Assembly (NCBI GenBank): GCA_934541015.1
Contig: CAKTDC010000002.1
Coordinates: 62,001-126,000 of the forward strand
Reading direction: 5' to 3'
Source of the DNA: an uncultured Luteimonas sp.
GTDB lineage: Bacteria > Pseudomonadota > Gammaproteobacteria > Xanthomonadales > Xanthomonadaceae
DNA: 64,000 nucleotides
The notes under the pieces were generated by a model. It did not search any database. It saw only the letters and a program-made list of their open reading frames with translations, and was not told the DNA's origin. Both the position numbers and the translations under genes were made by a program. Positions 44,189 to 55,331 of this stretch are shown here, in pieces; positions within the stretch are counted from its first letter, which is position 1, and every line of letters starts with the position of its first letter.

Positions 44189-45161
44189 CTCGTGGAAGTC
44201 GGATCTCGTAGTCGATTCGCCATGGCGGAAGCCCGTTTGGCACGGAGGACAACGTCCAGTGCAGCAGTCGCCTGGAGCCGAATCGGCGATCCCATAGAAT
44301 AAGATTCCCGGACCGGTTTGCAAACAGAGTCAGGGTGTCCTCGGGGACGGCGTTCAGCGGAAAGGAAGCTTGCGCTTCCCATATGGAGATGAATGGCGTG
44401 TGGCTGCGCGCGTCCACCATGCGTTGTGCATTATCCGCGTCCATGCCGGGGAGCAGCGCCAGGACTTCGGCTGGCGCGGTGTTGATGTTGAAGTCGACGT
44501 TGCGGGATACGGTCAGGATCCGCAGGAGTTCCAGATCGCGGTGCGGCACCAGCAGCTCCTTCCATCCCATCACCCGGCGTAGTTCCAGCGGCGTTGCCAG
44601 CGGTTGGTTGGTCGGTCCCGGCAGGCCTGCGCGCTCGTACTCTCCCTCTTCCGCGCCCTCCAGATGGCGCAGGTCGTCCGGATCCTGGTAATCCACGAGT
44701 TTGTCGGCATAACCGGCGTGGCGCTCCGGGGCGACGCCGAGCGACTCCAGGAGGGCGCCTTGTACCGCGGTGCCCGCCCAGTTGAGGCTGATCAGGCCGC
44801 GATCGTCCTGGAAAGAGAAGCGGGCGTTGCCGATTCCGCCATAGGCGCGTCCGTCGAGACGGATCTCGTCGCCTGTGGGCAGCACCGAAAGGCCTTCCAC
44901 ATCGTCCATCGCGATGCGTGGTGGGGCGCTGTAGGGACCGGTAGTCAGGCCAGCAAGCGTCTGCCGCTGGGTGGACATCATGAACAGCACGGTCTCCCGC
45001 GTGGACAGCATGTCCAGTTCGCCCTCGAAAGCATCCTGCTCGGCCTGGGTTTCCAGTACCGCGTAATGACCCGATAGCGCTACGGTGCCGGCCAGCAGCG
45101 TCAGGACCACCAGCAGGATCAGCACGATGATCAGCGCGAATCCGCCCTGTTCGCGGGGCAT
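44112..45161 (-). CDS. gspK: T2SS minor pseudopilin GspK
   Basis: 349 residues. The prepilin leader MPREQGG is followed by FALIIVLILLVVLTLLAGTV, which lacks the Glu at +5 as is normal for GspK. The large alpha-domain includes LDGRAYGGIGNARFSFQDDR near 115, YADKLVDYQDPDDLRHLEGA near 160 and NINTAPAEVLALLPGMDADN near 235. GspK caps the pseudopilus tip with I and J. The ATG at 45161 was chosen because it gives the short leader; starts further upstream overlap gspJ. Confidence 0.9.
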   Translation of the reverse strand: MPREQGGFALIIVLILLVVLTLLAGTVALSGHYAVLETQAEQDAFEGELDMLSTRETVLFMMSTQRQTLAGLTTGPYSAPPRIAMDDVEGLSVLPTGDEIRLDGRAYGGIGNARFSFQDDRGLISLNWAGTAVQGALLESLGVAPERHAGYADKLVDYQDPDDLRHLEGAEEGEYERAGLPGPTNQPLATPLELRRVMGWKELLVPHRDLELLRILTVSRNVDFNINTAPAEVLALLPGMDADNAQRMVDARSHTPFISIWEAQASFPLNAVPEDTLTLFANRSGNLILWDRRFGSRRLLHWTLSSVPNGLPPWRIDYEIRLPRDEDPDPALVTTPAGPLFAAPGPAGP

Positions 45162-45216
45162 GGCCGCGTGTCCTGCGCTGGCGGCCGTGTCCTGCCTGGA
45201 GCAAGACCCGCGACCT

Positions 45217-45816
45217 TCAGTAGTCATCATCTTCCAGGCGGAACGGCTTGTAGTAGGCATCCAGTGGGCCGATGACGTGTGCGATCCACGCGTGCTCGTT
45301 TCCCGCACTGTCCCGAACGAGAAGTTCGACGAACGCCGGTAGGTCGGTCGATTCAAGTCCCGTGCCGCCGGGCGGCCAGGTGTCTGATGCTTCGCCATCC
45401 GCCGACAGGTAGCGGAACCGGGCTCCGGAGGCATCCACCAGCGGCAGCAGATATTGACCGCCGTTTTCCTCCATCCGCAGGGCCACGTTGTTGCCGTCGG
45501 AGATATCCACGATCGACCATTGCACGGCAGTCAGCGCACCGGGGCCGGCGAACACCGGCGAAAGGCTGTAACCCTCCATCCGCTGCGGACTGCCATGGAA
45601 GGGTTCCTTCTCCACCGGCGTCAACGCTCGTATCGAATCCGTCCACCAACTGGCGGTCAGCGCGCGCGCACGCGTCGTCGCCGAGATGCGGTCCAGCGCC
45701 GCCTCGGCGCGCTGCCACTGCTCCAGCGACTGGAAGCCGAGCATGAGCGCCATGCTGACGATGATCAGCACCACCATCATCTCCATCACGGTGAACCCGC
45801 GGTCGCGCATGGCCAT
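45217..45816 (-). CDS. gspJ: T2SS minor pseudopilin GspJ
   Basis: 199 residues. Leader MAMRDRG, then FTVMEMMVVLIIVSMALMLG with Glu at +5. The C-terminal globular part has QWSIVDISDGNNVALRMEEN near 120 and RFRYLSADGEASDTWPPGGT near 150. Immediately follows gspI (adjacent stop and start). Confidence 0.9.
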   Translation of the reverse strand: MAMRDRGFTVMEMMVVLIIVSMALMLGFQSLEQWQRAEAALDRISATTRARALTASWWTDSIRALTPVEKEPFHGSPQRMEGYSLSPVFAGPGALTAVQWSIVDISDGNNVALRMEENGGQYLLPLVDASGARFRYLSADGEASDTWPPGGTGLESTDLPAFVELLVRDSAGNEHAWIAHVIGPLDAYYKPFRLEDDDY

Positions 45817-46233
45817 TCAGAAATCGCTCATGTCCAGCACCTGCGTGGCAACCCACCCGGCCCGGCGTACCTGGAAGGCATGTGTCGTGCGCCCTTCGCG
45901 CAGCGTTTCCACCTGCAGGTCGTACAGGGTGAAGTCGTAAGGCGCGGCCTCCCCCGTCGCAGTGACCCCGGTCCGTCGGTCGGTGACGGCAGTGGCGGTC
46001 CAGCGCACGCTCACCGGCCCGACGTCCCGGCTGCCGGTACTGGTTTGCATTGGATTGATGCCCTCGATCACGGCCAGCGCGATCCGCGCGTCGTCCAGCC
46101 CCTGCGACACCGCCTGCGCGCGGGTGACGGCGATCGTGTTGCTGCTGAGCCAGGCGTACAGGGCGATCAGGGTGGTGGCCATGATCACCATGGCCACGAT
46201 CGCTTCGAGCAGGGTGAACCCGCACTGGGCCAT
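45817..46233 (-). CDS. gspI: T2SS minor pseudopilin GspI
   Basis: 138 residues. Leader MAQCG, then FTLLEAIVAMVIMATTLIAL with Glu at +5. The mature part contains VTRAQAVSQGLDDARIALAV near 35 and YDFTLYDLQVETLREGRTTH near 98. The start at 46233 is set by the short leader. There is a gap of 64 nt to gspH, the widest gap in the run. Confidence 0.88.
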   Translation of the reverse strand: MAQCGFTLLEAIVAMVIMATTLIALYAWLSSNTIAVTRAQAVSQGLDDARIALAVIEGINPMQTSTGSRDVGPVSVRWTATAVTDRRTGVTATGEAAPYDFTLYDLQVETLREGRTTHAFQVRRAGWVATQVLDMSDF

Positions 46234-46297
46234 GGCCGGCGGATGCGACGGCCTGCAGCGCCTGCCCACCGTGCCCACGCCGTCACCCATGCCATCG

Positions 46298-46684
46298 TCA
46301 CCCGCGCTCGGGCCGACAGAACGGAGCATGGATCTGCAGGGGGATGTTCTGACGCATGGTCACCAGCCGGGCCTCCGCTCCGGCGCATGCGCCGTTGGCG
46401 TGGACGACCAGGGGTTGTTCGAACTCGACACGCCAGCCATCGGGCAGATCCAGCAGCACGCTCATCTGTTCCTGTGGTGTTTCCTCGTCCAGACGCAGCG
46501 TCCGCCCCGACTGCCGTGCGCTGATGGGGAGCGATGCCACCCGCTTGAGCACCCGGCTGACATCGCTCGCTTCCTGCCAGGCGCCGATCATGCGGAAGCT
46601 CGCGGGTGCCACCATTGCCATTGCGAGGGCCATGATTGCCAGCGCAACCACGATCTCCAGCAGCGTGAATCCGCGCTCCCGCAT
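46298..46684 (-). CDS. gspH: T2SS minor pseudopilin GspH
   Basis: 128 residues. Leader MRERG, then FTLLEIVVALAIMALAMAMV with Glu at +5. A short beta-domain follows (RTLRLDEETPQEQMSVLLDL near 65, WRVEFEQPLVVHANGACAG near 87). Start at 46684 by leader length, 10 nt after the gspG stop. Confidence 0.88.
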   Translation of the reverse strand: MRERGFTLLEIVVALAIMALAMAMVAPASFRMIGAWQEASDVSRVLKRVASLPISARQSGRTLRLDEETPQEQMSVLLDLPDGWRVEFEQPLVVHANGACAGAEARLVTMRQNIPLQIHAPFCRPERG

Positions 46685-46694
46685 GCGTCGGACC

Positions 46695-47150
46695 CTACTG
46701 GTTGGGAACGTGTCCGATGTCCGCGTCATGGCCTTCGCCGCCGCGCTGGCCGTCGGCGCCGAACGAATACAGGGAGAAGGTCTGGCTGCCGCTCGGCGTG
46801 GGGCTGTACTGGAACGGGTTGCCCCAAGGGTCGAGCGGTACGTTCTCATCCAGGTAAGGACCCTGCCAGCGCCCGCTGATGCGCGGGTCGGACGGCGGCT
46901 GCACCAGCAGGTTCAGTCCTTCCTCCTGGGTCGGGAAGCGGCCGATGTCCAGGCGCATCGTCTGCACCGCCCCGCGCAGCATGCGCACCTGGGTATCGGC
47001 AGTCTGGACCTTGGCGCGGTCGGCCTGCCCGAACAGGCGCGGACCGACCAGCCCCATGATCAGCCCGATGATCACAAGCACCACGATCATCTCCAGCAGG
47101 GTGAAACCTGCCTGGAGCAACTGCGGGCGAGGGTGGCGGAGTCGGCGCAC
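46695..47150 (-). CDS. gspG: T2SS major pseudopilin GspG
   Basis: 151 residues. A 14-residue leader ending QAG is followed by FTLLEMIVVLVIIGLIMGLV with Glu at +5. The GspG-specific region has LDIGRFPTQEEGLNLLVQPP near 68 and the calcium-site end GNPFQYSPTPSGSQTFSLYS near 110, SFGADGQRGGEGHDADIG near 130. GTG start at 47150. It heads the leftward operon gspG-H-I-J-K-L-M-N-D and is divergent from wzm with a 138-bp shared upstream region. Confidence 0.95.
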   Translation of the reverse strand: MRRLRHPRPQLLQAGFTLLEMIVVLVIIGLIMGLVGPRLFGQADRAKVQTADTQVRMLRGAVQTMRLDIGRFPTQEEGLNLLVQPPSDPRISGRWQGPYLDENVPLDPWGNPFQYSPTPSGSQTFSLYSFGADGQRGGEGHDADIGHVPNQ

Positions 47151-47288
47151 GGAAAAACGTCCGGGGAGTCTGGAGGTGGCCAGAGTGTACCTGCGCAGGG
47201 ACGCTGGCGGCTGAATCGGGCGCCCGGGCGCGGCTCAACGCCCCGGGGGCGCCTGCTACTCTAGCGGGCCGATTCCGGGCCGTCGTCC

Positions 47289-48113
47289 ATGTTTCCAGAT
47301 CAGACCGCCACCCACACGCCCGTACTCCAGCGGCTGCAGCGCCTGTGGTCGCTCTGGCGCACGCTGGTGGCACAGGATCTGGAGGTGCGCTATCGCGGCA
47401 CCCTGCTCGGACGGCTGTGGCCGGTGCTGCTGCCCCTGCTGATGCTGGCGATGTACGGTTTCGTCTTCGGCGCGGTGTTCCGGGCCCGCTGGCCCGGACT
47501 GGCCGAGGGCGACCATCTCGGATTCGTGCTCAACCTGTTCGCCGGCCTGCTGGTCCACGGGGTGCTTGCCGAGTCGGTCGGACAGGCGCCGACCCTGATG
47601 CAGAAGAACAGCAATTTCGTCCGCAAGATGGTGTTCCCGCTGCCGGTACTGGTAGCGGTGCCGCTGGGAGCGGCGCTGGTGCATTTCGCCGTCGGGGTGG
47701 TCCTGCTGGTGCTGGTGGCGGCCATCTTCCACGGCACCCTCCATGCCAGCGCGCTGGCCACGCCCCTCATCGCGCTGCCCTATGTCGTGATGCTTTTCGG
47801 CCTGTCCCTGCTGATCTGCGCGCTGGGCGTCTACCTGCGCGACCTGGGCCAGGTGACGTCGGTCCTGATCTTCATGATGCTGTTCACCGCGCCGGTGTTC
47901 TATCCGCGCGACCTGGTGCCGTCGGCGGTTGCCGGCCTGGTCGACTTCAATCCCATCACTTGGCCGGTGGCTGCGATCCGCGACGCCATCCTGCATGGCC
48001 ACTGGCCGGCGCCGCTGGGCTGGCTGGGGTATTCAGCCGTGGCCGTGGTGGTCTTCTGGCTCGGCCTGGCCTGCTTCCGTATCCTGCGCCGCGGCTTCGC
48101 CGACCTTCTGTGA
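47289..48113 (+). CDS. ABC-2 type polysaccharide export permease (Wzm-like)
   Basis: 274 residues with six predicted helices; ABC-2 permease of O-antigen or teichoic-acid exporters. QDLEVRYRGTLLGRLWPVLL near 32 is the cytoplasmic interface segment, RARWPGLAEGDHLGFVLNLF near 65, and MMLFTAPVFYPRDLVPSAVA near 200 is the typical periplasmic re-entrant region. Its ATPase partner is 7.2 kb away (wzt at 55332). It is followed only 10 nt later by gspE, so permease and T2SS ATPase look co-transcribed, an unusual pairing. Confidence 0.9.
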   Translation: MFPDQTATHTPVLQRLQRLWSLWRTLVAQDLEVRYRGTLLGRLWPVLLPLLMLAMYGFVFGAVFRARWPGLAEGDHLGFVLNLFAGLLVHGVLAESVGQAPTLMQKNSNFVRKMVFPLPVLVAVPLGAALVHFAVGVVLLVLVAAIFHGTLHASALATPLIALPYVVMLFGLSLLICALGVYLRDLGQVTSVLIFMMLFTAPVFYPRDLVPSAVAGLVDFNPITWPVAAIRDAILHGHWPAPLGWLGYSAVAVVVFWLGLACFRILRRGFADLL

Positions 48114-48123
48114 GTCGAACCGC

Positions 48124-49812
48124 ATGAACGCATTGCCTGCCGTTTCGCCGCAATTGCTGGGCCAGATGCTGCTGGCGCGGGAAGCCATCCGCCCGGCCGA
48201 CCTGGATCGTGCGCTGGAACTGCAGGCGGGCGTCGGGGGACGGTTGGGCAGCCTGCTGATGCGCATTGGCGCTCTCTCGGAGGAGCAGTTGCTGGACGCG
48301 CTGTCGGCGCAGCTCCAGATGCCGGTCCTCGGGCGTGACCTGCAGGCACCGGCTCCGCACGAGTGGCGGCTGCCCGACGACGTCGACCTGCCGGGCGACT
48401 GGATGGTCGACCGGCAGGCGCTGGTCTGGCAGGACCAGGAGGGCGCCGTCGTCTGCGCCAGCCGGGATCCCAACGCGCCCGACCTGCGCGAGACGATGGA
48501 CTACCTGTTCACGGGCCGGCCCGTGCGATTCGTGCTGGCGCCCGGCCAGCTGATCGAGCGCCAGCTCGATGCGCTGTCGCAGGTGCGCCGGGCCGATGCC
48601 GGCACCGACGACGTTCGCCATCTGCGGGAACTGGCCGAGGAGGCGCCGGTGGTCGAACTGGTCAACAGCCTGGTCGCGCAGGCGGTCGAACAGCGCGCCT
48701 CGGACATCCACCTGGAGCCGGGCGAGCACGAATTCGTGGTGCGCTTCCGCATCGACGGCGTCCTCTACAGCCGGCTGAGCCTGCCGCGCGAGCGCTTCAA
48801 CGCGGTGGCCTCGCGCCTGAAGCTGATCTCGGGCATGGATATCGCCGAACGCCGCCTGCCGCAGGATGGGCGCCTCACCGTGCGCGCCAGCGGACAGGCG
48901 ATGGATGTGCGCGCCTCCGCCCTGCCGGGCGTGCACGGCGAGTCGATCGTGCTGCGCCTGCTGCCCAAGGAGCGCAAGGACCTGGCGCTGGAGCGACTGG
49001 GCATGGCTCCGGACCATCTGGCGATGCTGCAGGGCTGGAGCCGTGAGGCGCACGGCATCGTGCTGGTCACCGGCCCCACCGGCTCGGGCAAGTCCACCAC
49101 GCTCTACGCCACGCTCGCGGCCAGCAACGACGGCCTGAAGAAGCTGATCACGGTCGAGGATCCTGTCGAGTTCCAGCTGCCCGGCATCACCCAGATCCAG
49201 ACTCACGCCGACATCGGCCTGACCTTCGCCAGCGTACTGCGCTCGATCCTGCGCCAGGACCCGGACGTGATCATGGTCGGCGAGATCCGCGACCGGGAAA
49301 CCGCAGAGATCGCGATCCAGTCCGCGCTGACCGGCCATCTGGTGATGTCCACGGTGCACACCAACGACGCCATCGGCGCGTTCACCCGCCTGATCGACAT
49401 GGGCGTGGAGCCGTTCCTGGTCGCCGCGCCGATGAAGGGCCTGCAGGCGCAGCGCCTGGTGCGCCGGTTGTGCCCGCACTGCGCGATGCCGGACGCCCAC
49501 GTGCTGCCGGCAATCGCCGAGGAAGCCGAACGCTGGGCAGCCCGCGTACTCCCGGGCGAGCCCGCGCGCTGGATGGCGGCGAAGGGCTGCAGCCAGTGCC
49601 AGCAGACCGGGTACCGGGGACGCATGGGCATCTATGAACTGGTGCCGGTCACCGAGGCGATGCAGCAGGCGGTCGTGGCCGGTGCCAGCCACCAGCAGTT
49701 GCGCGCCATGGCGCGCGAGGACGGCTGCCGCTTCCTGCGCGAGGACGGCCTGCTCAAGGCCTGGCAGGGTGTCACCAGCGTGGACGAAGTGCTGCGGGTG
49801 ACCGCGGTATGA
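48124..49812 (+). CDS. gspE: T2SS ATPase GspE
   Basis: Cytoplasmic hexameric ATPase driving pseudopilus assembly. 562 residues. An N1E/MshEN-like domain about 1-150 (ALSEEQLLDALSAQLQMPVL near 50) binds GspL. RASDIHLEPGEHEFVVRFRI near 193 opens the core, then Walker A GPTGSGKSTTLYATL near 316, Asp box ITVEDPVEFQLPG, Walker B GEIRDRETAEIA near 384, His box LVMSTVHTNDAIGAFTRL near 405. A tetracysteine zinc site CPHC near 450 and CSQCQQTGYRGRMGIYEL near 488 marks GspE rather than PilB. ATG at 48124. Confidence 0.95.
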   Translation: MNALPAVSPQLLGQMLLAREAIRPADLDRALELQAGVGGRLGSLLMRIGALSEEQLLDALSAQLQMPVLGRDLQAPAPHEWRLPDDVDLPGDWMVDRQALVWQDQEGAVVCASRDPNAPDLRETMDYLFTGRPVRFVLAPGQLIERQLDALSQVRRADAGTDDVRHLRELAEEAPVVELVNSLVAQAVEQRASDIHLEPGEHEFVVRFRIDGVLYSRLSLPRERFNAVASRLKLISGMDIAERRLPQDGRLTVRASGQAMDVRASALPGVHGESIVLRLLPKERKDLALERLGMAPDHLAMLQGWSREAHGIVLVTGPTGSGKSTTLYATLAASNDGLKKLITVEDPVEFQLPGITQIQTHADIGLTFASVLRSILRQDPDVIMVGEIRDRETAEIAIQSALTGHLVMSTVHTNDAIGAFTRLIDMGVEPFLVAAPMKGLQAQRLVRRLCPHCAMPDAHVLPAIAEEAERWAARVLPGEPARWMAAKGCSQCQQTGYRGRMGIYELVPVTEAMQQAVVAGASHQQLRAMAREDGCRFLREDGLLKAWQGVTSVDEVLRVTAV

Positions 49813-49876
49813 GCGGGGAGAGGGTGAGCCAGGGCGGCCTTGCCGCGGCCCGCGCGCGGATCCGGCGGCTCTGACC

Positions 49877-51088
49877 ATGCGGCGTTTCCGCTACCAGGCG
49901 ATGAATTCCGAGGGCGTGTCGCTGGACGGCGAGATCGTCGCCGCCAGCGAGCGCGAGGCGGCGCGCTCGGTGGAGCAGCGCGGCCTGGTCGTGCTGTCGA
50001 TCAAGGCAGGAGACGGGCCGTCCGGCGCCGCCGGGGTGCTGGGCGGGCGCCGGGCCCGGCTGAAGGCCCAGGACGTCATCCTCGCGCTGCAGGAACTCTC
50101 CACCCTGCTGACCGCCGGCGTGGGCCTGGCCGACGCCGTGGCGGCCCAGGCGCGTTCCAGCCCCCACCCCCGGATGCGCGACGCCTTCCAGGGCATCTCC
50201 GCGGGTCTGCGCCAGGGCCAGCCGTTCTCGCAGACCCTGGCGGCGGCCGGGCTGCCGGTCCCGCGTTACGTCGACACCCTGGTGCGCAGCGGCGAGAAGG
50301 CCGGCCTGTTGGCCCGGGCCCTGGGCGATGCCGCCGCGCAGATGGAGTACGACCGCACGGTGCGCACCGAGATGCGCCAGGCGCTGACCTATCCGGCGGT
50401 GCTGGTGCTGGCCGGGATCGGCGCGGTGGTGATGATGTTCACCTATGTCGTTCCCAAGTTCGCGGTGCTGCTCAAGCGCGCTCAGGACCTGCCCTGGCTG
50501 GCCTCGGCCGTGCTCAATACCGGGATGTTCGCCCGCGAGCACTTCTGGCTGCTGGGCGGGGCGGTGGCCGCCGGGGTCGTGGCCGCCACCTGGGCCCTGC
50601 GCAAGCCCGGGACCCGGGCCCGCCTGCTGGAGTGCCTGGAGCGGGTGCCGGTGCTGGGGGTCTGGCAGATCGAGGCCGAGGTGGCCTCATGGGCCCGGGT
50701 ACTGTCGACCCTGCTGGGCAACCGGGTGCCGATGCTCGACGCCCTGGGGCTGGCCGCGGAAGGCGTCAATTCCCCCCGCCGCCGGGCCCGTCTGGAAGAG
50801 GCGACCCGGGCGGTGCGCTCGGGCAGCACCCTGGCCGACGCGCTCGAGGAGCAGGCCACCCTGTCCCCCACGGGCTACAACCTGGTCCGGGTGGGGGAAC
50901 AATCCGGAGAACTGCCGGCCATGCTCGCCTCCCTCGCCAAGCTCTACCAGGAATCCGGGCGGGCGCGGATGCGCCAGTTCCTCGCCCTGCTCGAGCCGAT
51001 CGCCATCCTGCTGATCGGAGGTGTCATCGGCCTGATCATGACCGGTATCATCCTGGCGATCACCAGTGCCAACGATATTGCCGTGTGA
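49877..51088 (+). CDS. gspF: T2SS inner-membrane platform protein GspF
   Basis: 403 residues, three membrane helices and two repeated cytoplasmic domains. MRRFRYQAMNSEGVSLDGEI at the start, RRARLKAQDVILALQELSTL near 57, YVDTLVRSGEKAGLLARALG near 135, YNLVRVGEQSGELPAMLASL near 335, and the C-terminal FLALLEPIAILLIGGVIGLI near 375. It lies 64 nt after gspE. Stands apart from the other T2SS genes, which run the opposite way. Confidence 0.95.
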   Translation: MRRFRYQAMNSEGVSLDGEIVAASEREAARSVEQRGLVVLSIKAGDGPSGAAGVLGGRRARLKAQDVILALQELSTLLTAGVGLADAVAAQARSSPHPRMRDAFQGISAGLRQGQPFSQTLAAAGLPVPRYVDTLVRSGEKAGLLARALGDAAAQMEYDRTVRTEMRQALTYPAVLVLAGIGAVVMMFTYVVPKFAVLLKRAQDLPWLASAVLNTGMFAREHFWLLGGAVAAGVVAATWALRKPGTRARLLECLERVPVLGVWQIEAEVASWARVLSTLLGNRVPMLDALGLAAEGVNSPRRRARLEEATRAVRSGSTLADALEEQATLSPTGYNLVRVGEQSGELPAMLASLAKLYQESGRARMRQFLALLEPIAILLIGGVIGLIMTGIILAITSANDIAV

Positions 51089-51157
51089 TTTGCGGCCGGA
51101 GCCGTCCGGGCTCGTGTGACAGGGATGTGATCGGTGGCAAGTGTCTGTAAATAGGGG

Positions 51158-51185
51158 TTGACTGTCATGTAAACAATTCGATAAC
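51158..51185 (+). promoter_or_regulatory. Sigma70-type promoter for the 51377 gene
   Basis: TTGACT (51158-51163), a 16-nt spacer and GATAAC (51180-51185), in a locally AT-rich patch. Gives a leader of roughly 190 nt before the ATG at 51377. The rest of 51089-51376 shows no gene. Confidence 0.6.
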
Positions 51186-51376
51186 GTGCGCGGCGTAGCT
51201 TGCCGTCAGGTGACTGCGAGGGGGGGGTGGGGCTATGCTTCCAGCCGTTCCAGACGGACCACCTGCGGTAAACCGGTTGCCGGTGGGCCACCCACTGGTA
51301 CCGGGGAAGGCGGGCAGCCGGTACAGCTACGCACTCGAGTCCACACTTTTTATTTCCAATGATGGAGTCCATCGCA

Positions 51377-53104
51377 ATGACAACGAAGTTCAACAAGAGC
51401 GTTCTGGCCGCCGCCATTGCCGCAACGGCAATGCTGGCCGGCTCGGCGTCGGCTGCGCAGCTCGGCTACCAGACGCAGAAGCAGATCACCTATGCGAAGG
51501 ATCTCTTCGCTACCGATTCGCGCACGATCGACCTGCCGGGTGAGTTCACCGTCCGCGCCACCAGCAGCTCCGAGCTCGCTTCGGTTGCCACGGTGGGCGC
51601 CGGTGATGTCGTCGAGATCGTGATCTCGCTGGGCCAGGGCAGCACCTCGGGCAAGTTCCAGTCCGCGTTCACGCTGGGTGTTCCGGCTTTCGGTACTGCG
51701 GGCATGACCGAAGCCGACCTGATCGCCAACATTCTCATTGGTGAGCAGCTCGGTGGCGCCGCCGGCGGTACGCCGCTCGACGTGATCGACCCGGCCGCGA
51801 CCGTCAACTACAGCAACGGCGAGCGCGAAATGCGCGTCCGCTTCATCGCTGGCGGTGCCGGTGTCGACACCACCCCGGGCACCTCGTTCGCCTTCCAGCT
51901 GCCGACCCTGCGCCTGTACGACCTGCAGGGCGCGCTGCTGACCGGCAGCGCCGTCAACGGCGGCATCAGCATCACCAACCAGACCGACGTGCGCTCGATC
52001 CTGTCGGGCAACGCCCTGTTCGCCCGTTCGCTGTGGGGTGAAGTGGTGAGCTTCACCGGCACCAACCCGGTCACCACCTCCAACAAGTGGATCGACGTGC
52101 AGCGCTGCGGCAGCAACCCGCCCCGCATCCGCTTCAGCGTGGCGAACCTCGATCCGGCACCGACCGTGGGCACCTCGTGCACCAACGGCGCCGGCGGTAC
52201 CTGGTTCAACGCCGGCAGCATCAACGTCGCCATCCAGCAGCGCAACTCCGACGGCCTGACCGGTGCCCCGGCCATGTCCCCGGTCAACAACTTCGATGGC
52301 GTTGGTCCGACCGTGTGGAGCCTGGCCGCTACGCGCATCACCTATGTCGTGAAGGGCACCAACCTGGCCGGCTTCGGCAATGGCAACAACCTGTGGCTCG
52401 ACACCAGCGCCACCTGTTCCAAGGCCGCGGGTGCCTTCCTGCCGCTGTCGCTGAACGGTGCCGGTACCGAAGCCTCGGCCACGCACGTCATGGACGCGCC
52501 GGCTTCGGCCGCCCTCGGCCTGCACTACAACCCGCTGACCAACGCCACCGCTGCCGTTCCGATGAACGTCTGCTTTGGTGCCCATGGTGGCGAGCTGGTG
52601 CCGCAGAACCTGTCGGCGACGGTCAGCTTCGACCACAACGTCCCGGCTCTGTTCGTCAACCCGCCGAACAGCGACGGCGCGCTGTACCCGCTGCGTCTCA
52701 ACACCGGCCTGTTCGTGTTCCAGAACGTGAACCCGGGTGCCAACGCGACGGCGCAGTCGTTCATGCGCGTGACCAACAACAACGCCGTGGCCTGCGACGT
52801 GGTCTTCGACGCCAAGGACGACCTCGGCCGCCTGTCGGATCCGGTCCGCACCACCCTGGCTCCGCACGCTTCCGAGCAGTTCAACATCGACGTGCTGGAG
52901 ACCGGCGTGGACAACCGTCCGGTGTCGCGTATCACCGGCAAGTTCGGTGATGGCACAGGCAAGTGGTACCTCCGCATCAGCCCGGAGTGCGCGAACTTCA
53001 CCGCTTCGGCGCTGAACCGCAACGCTACCGACGGTACGGTCACCGACCTGACCCCGGCCAAGAACGAAGTGTGGCTGACCCCGACCACCAAGCTCAACCC
53101 GTAA
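51377..53104 (+). CDS. Exported protein of unknown family, probably abundant
   Basis: 575 residues. A clear signal peptide ([20 protein letters not shown], cleavage before AQLGY). The mature part is beta-rich, full of Gly, Asn, Thr and Ser, with six Cys (RCGSN, TSCTN, ATCSK, NVCFG, ACDVV, PECAN), which could form three disulfides. There is no membrane anchor or sorting motif. Codons such as GGT, CGT and GCT are clearly more frequent than in neighbours, as expected for high expression. It has its own promoter and strong terminator. ATG 51377 has GGAG 9 nt upstream, better than the ATG at 51359. Downstream of gspE-F, it may be a T2SS substrate or a surface-layer-like protein; this is inference. 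Confidence 0.75.
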   Translation: MTTKFNKSVLAAAIAATAMLAGSASAAQLGYQTQKQITYAKDLFATDSRTIDLPGEFTVRATSSSELASVATVGAGDVVEIVISLGQGSTSGKFQSAFTLGVPAFGTAGMTEADLIANILIGEQLGGAAGGTPLDVIDPAATVNYSNGEREMRVRFIAGGAGVDTTPGTSFAFQLPTLRLYDLQGALLTGSAVNGGISITNQTDVRSILSGNALFARSLWGEVVSFTGTNPVTTSNKWIDVQRCGSNPPRIRFSVANLDPAPTVGTSCTNGAGGTWFNAGSINVAIQQRNSDGLTGAPAMSPVNNFDGVGPTVWSLAATRITYVVKGTNLAGFGNGNNLWLDTSATCSKAAGAFLPLSLNGAGTEASATHVMDAPASAALGLHYNPLTNATAAVPMNVCFGAHGGELVPQNLSATVSFDHNVPALFVNPPNSDGALYPLRLNTGLFVFQNVNPGANATAQSFMRVTNNNAVACDVVFDAKDDLGRLSDPVRTTLAPHASEQFNIDVLETGVDNRPVSRITGKFGDGTGKWYLRISPECANFTASALNRNATDGTVTDLTPAKNEVWLTPTTKLNP

Positions 53105-53156
53105 TCCGGGAAGGGCAACGGGCTCCGGTTCATCGGAGCCCTGGTTCGGACTTGAA

Positions 53157-53184
53157 GCGGGCGACGGAAGTCGCCCGCTTTTTT
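53157..53184 (+). terminator. Intrinsic terminator of the 51377 gene
   Basis: GCGGGCGAC, loop GGAA, GTCGCCCGC, then six T. It is preceded by a second hairpin at 53120-53141 (GGGCTCCGG, ATCGGAGCCC). The group II intron begins 3 nt after the T-run. Confidence 0.95.
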
Positions 53185-53186
53185 GT

Positions 53187-55058
<1,872 letters not shown>

Positions 55059-55331
55059 TGTCGGCCGGATTACCTTCGGTGTGCTGGCCGGCAGGGACAA
55101 ATCGTCCGCTCGCGGTACTGCGCCGGTTTGGTGCATGAATCGTGGGACGAGTGTCTCCGCACGATTGCGACCCCCCGTTACCGCGTTCCGTCCCGCTTGC
55201 ACCCGGCGGGGGGCCGCCGCAGACGTCCGGGTGTCGCCGGGTTCGCCTCCTGCGGCCCTGTGTGACACGGGCCTATAATGGCCGTTTTCGCTGCCGACCC
55301 CGTGCCGGCTCCCTGCCATCCAAGGAACCTC
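55059..55331 (+). promoter_or_regulatory. Intergenic region with TATAAT box before wzt
   Basis: A perfect TATAAT at 55274-55279, about 50 nt before the GTG of wzt. No convincing -35 is placed correctly. The stretch before it is the 3' exon side of the intron insertion and shows no gene. Confidence 0.5.

Noticed and set aside
48124..51088. Type IV pilus pilB-pilC pair
   Set aside because: The tetracysteine site is shared by both families, but the position next to gspG-D, the absence of pilA/pilD and the GspF-like ends favour T2SS gspE-F.
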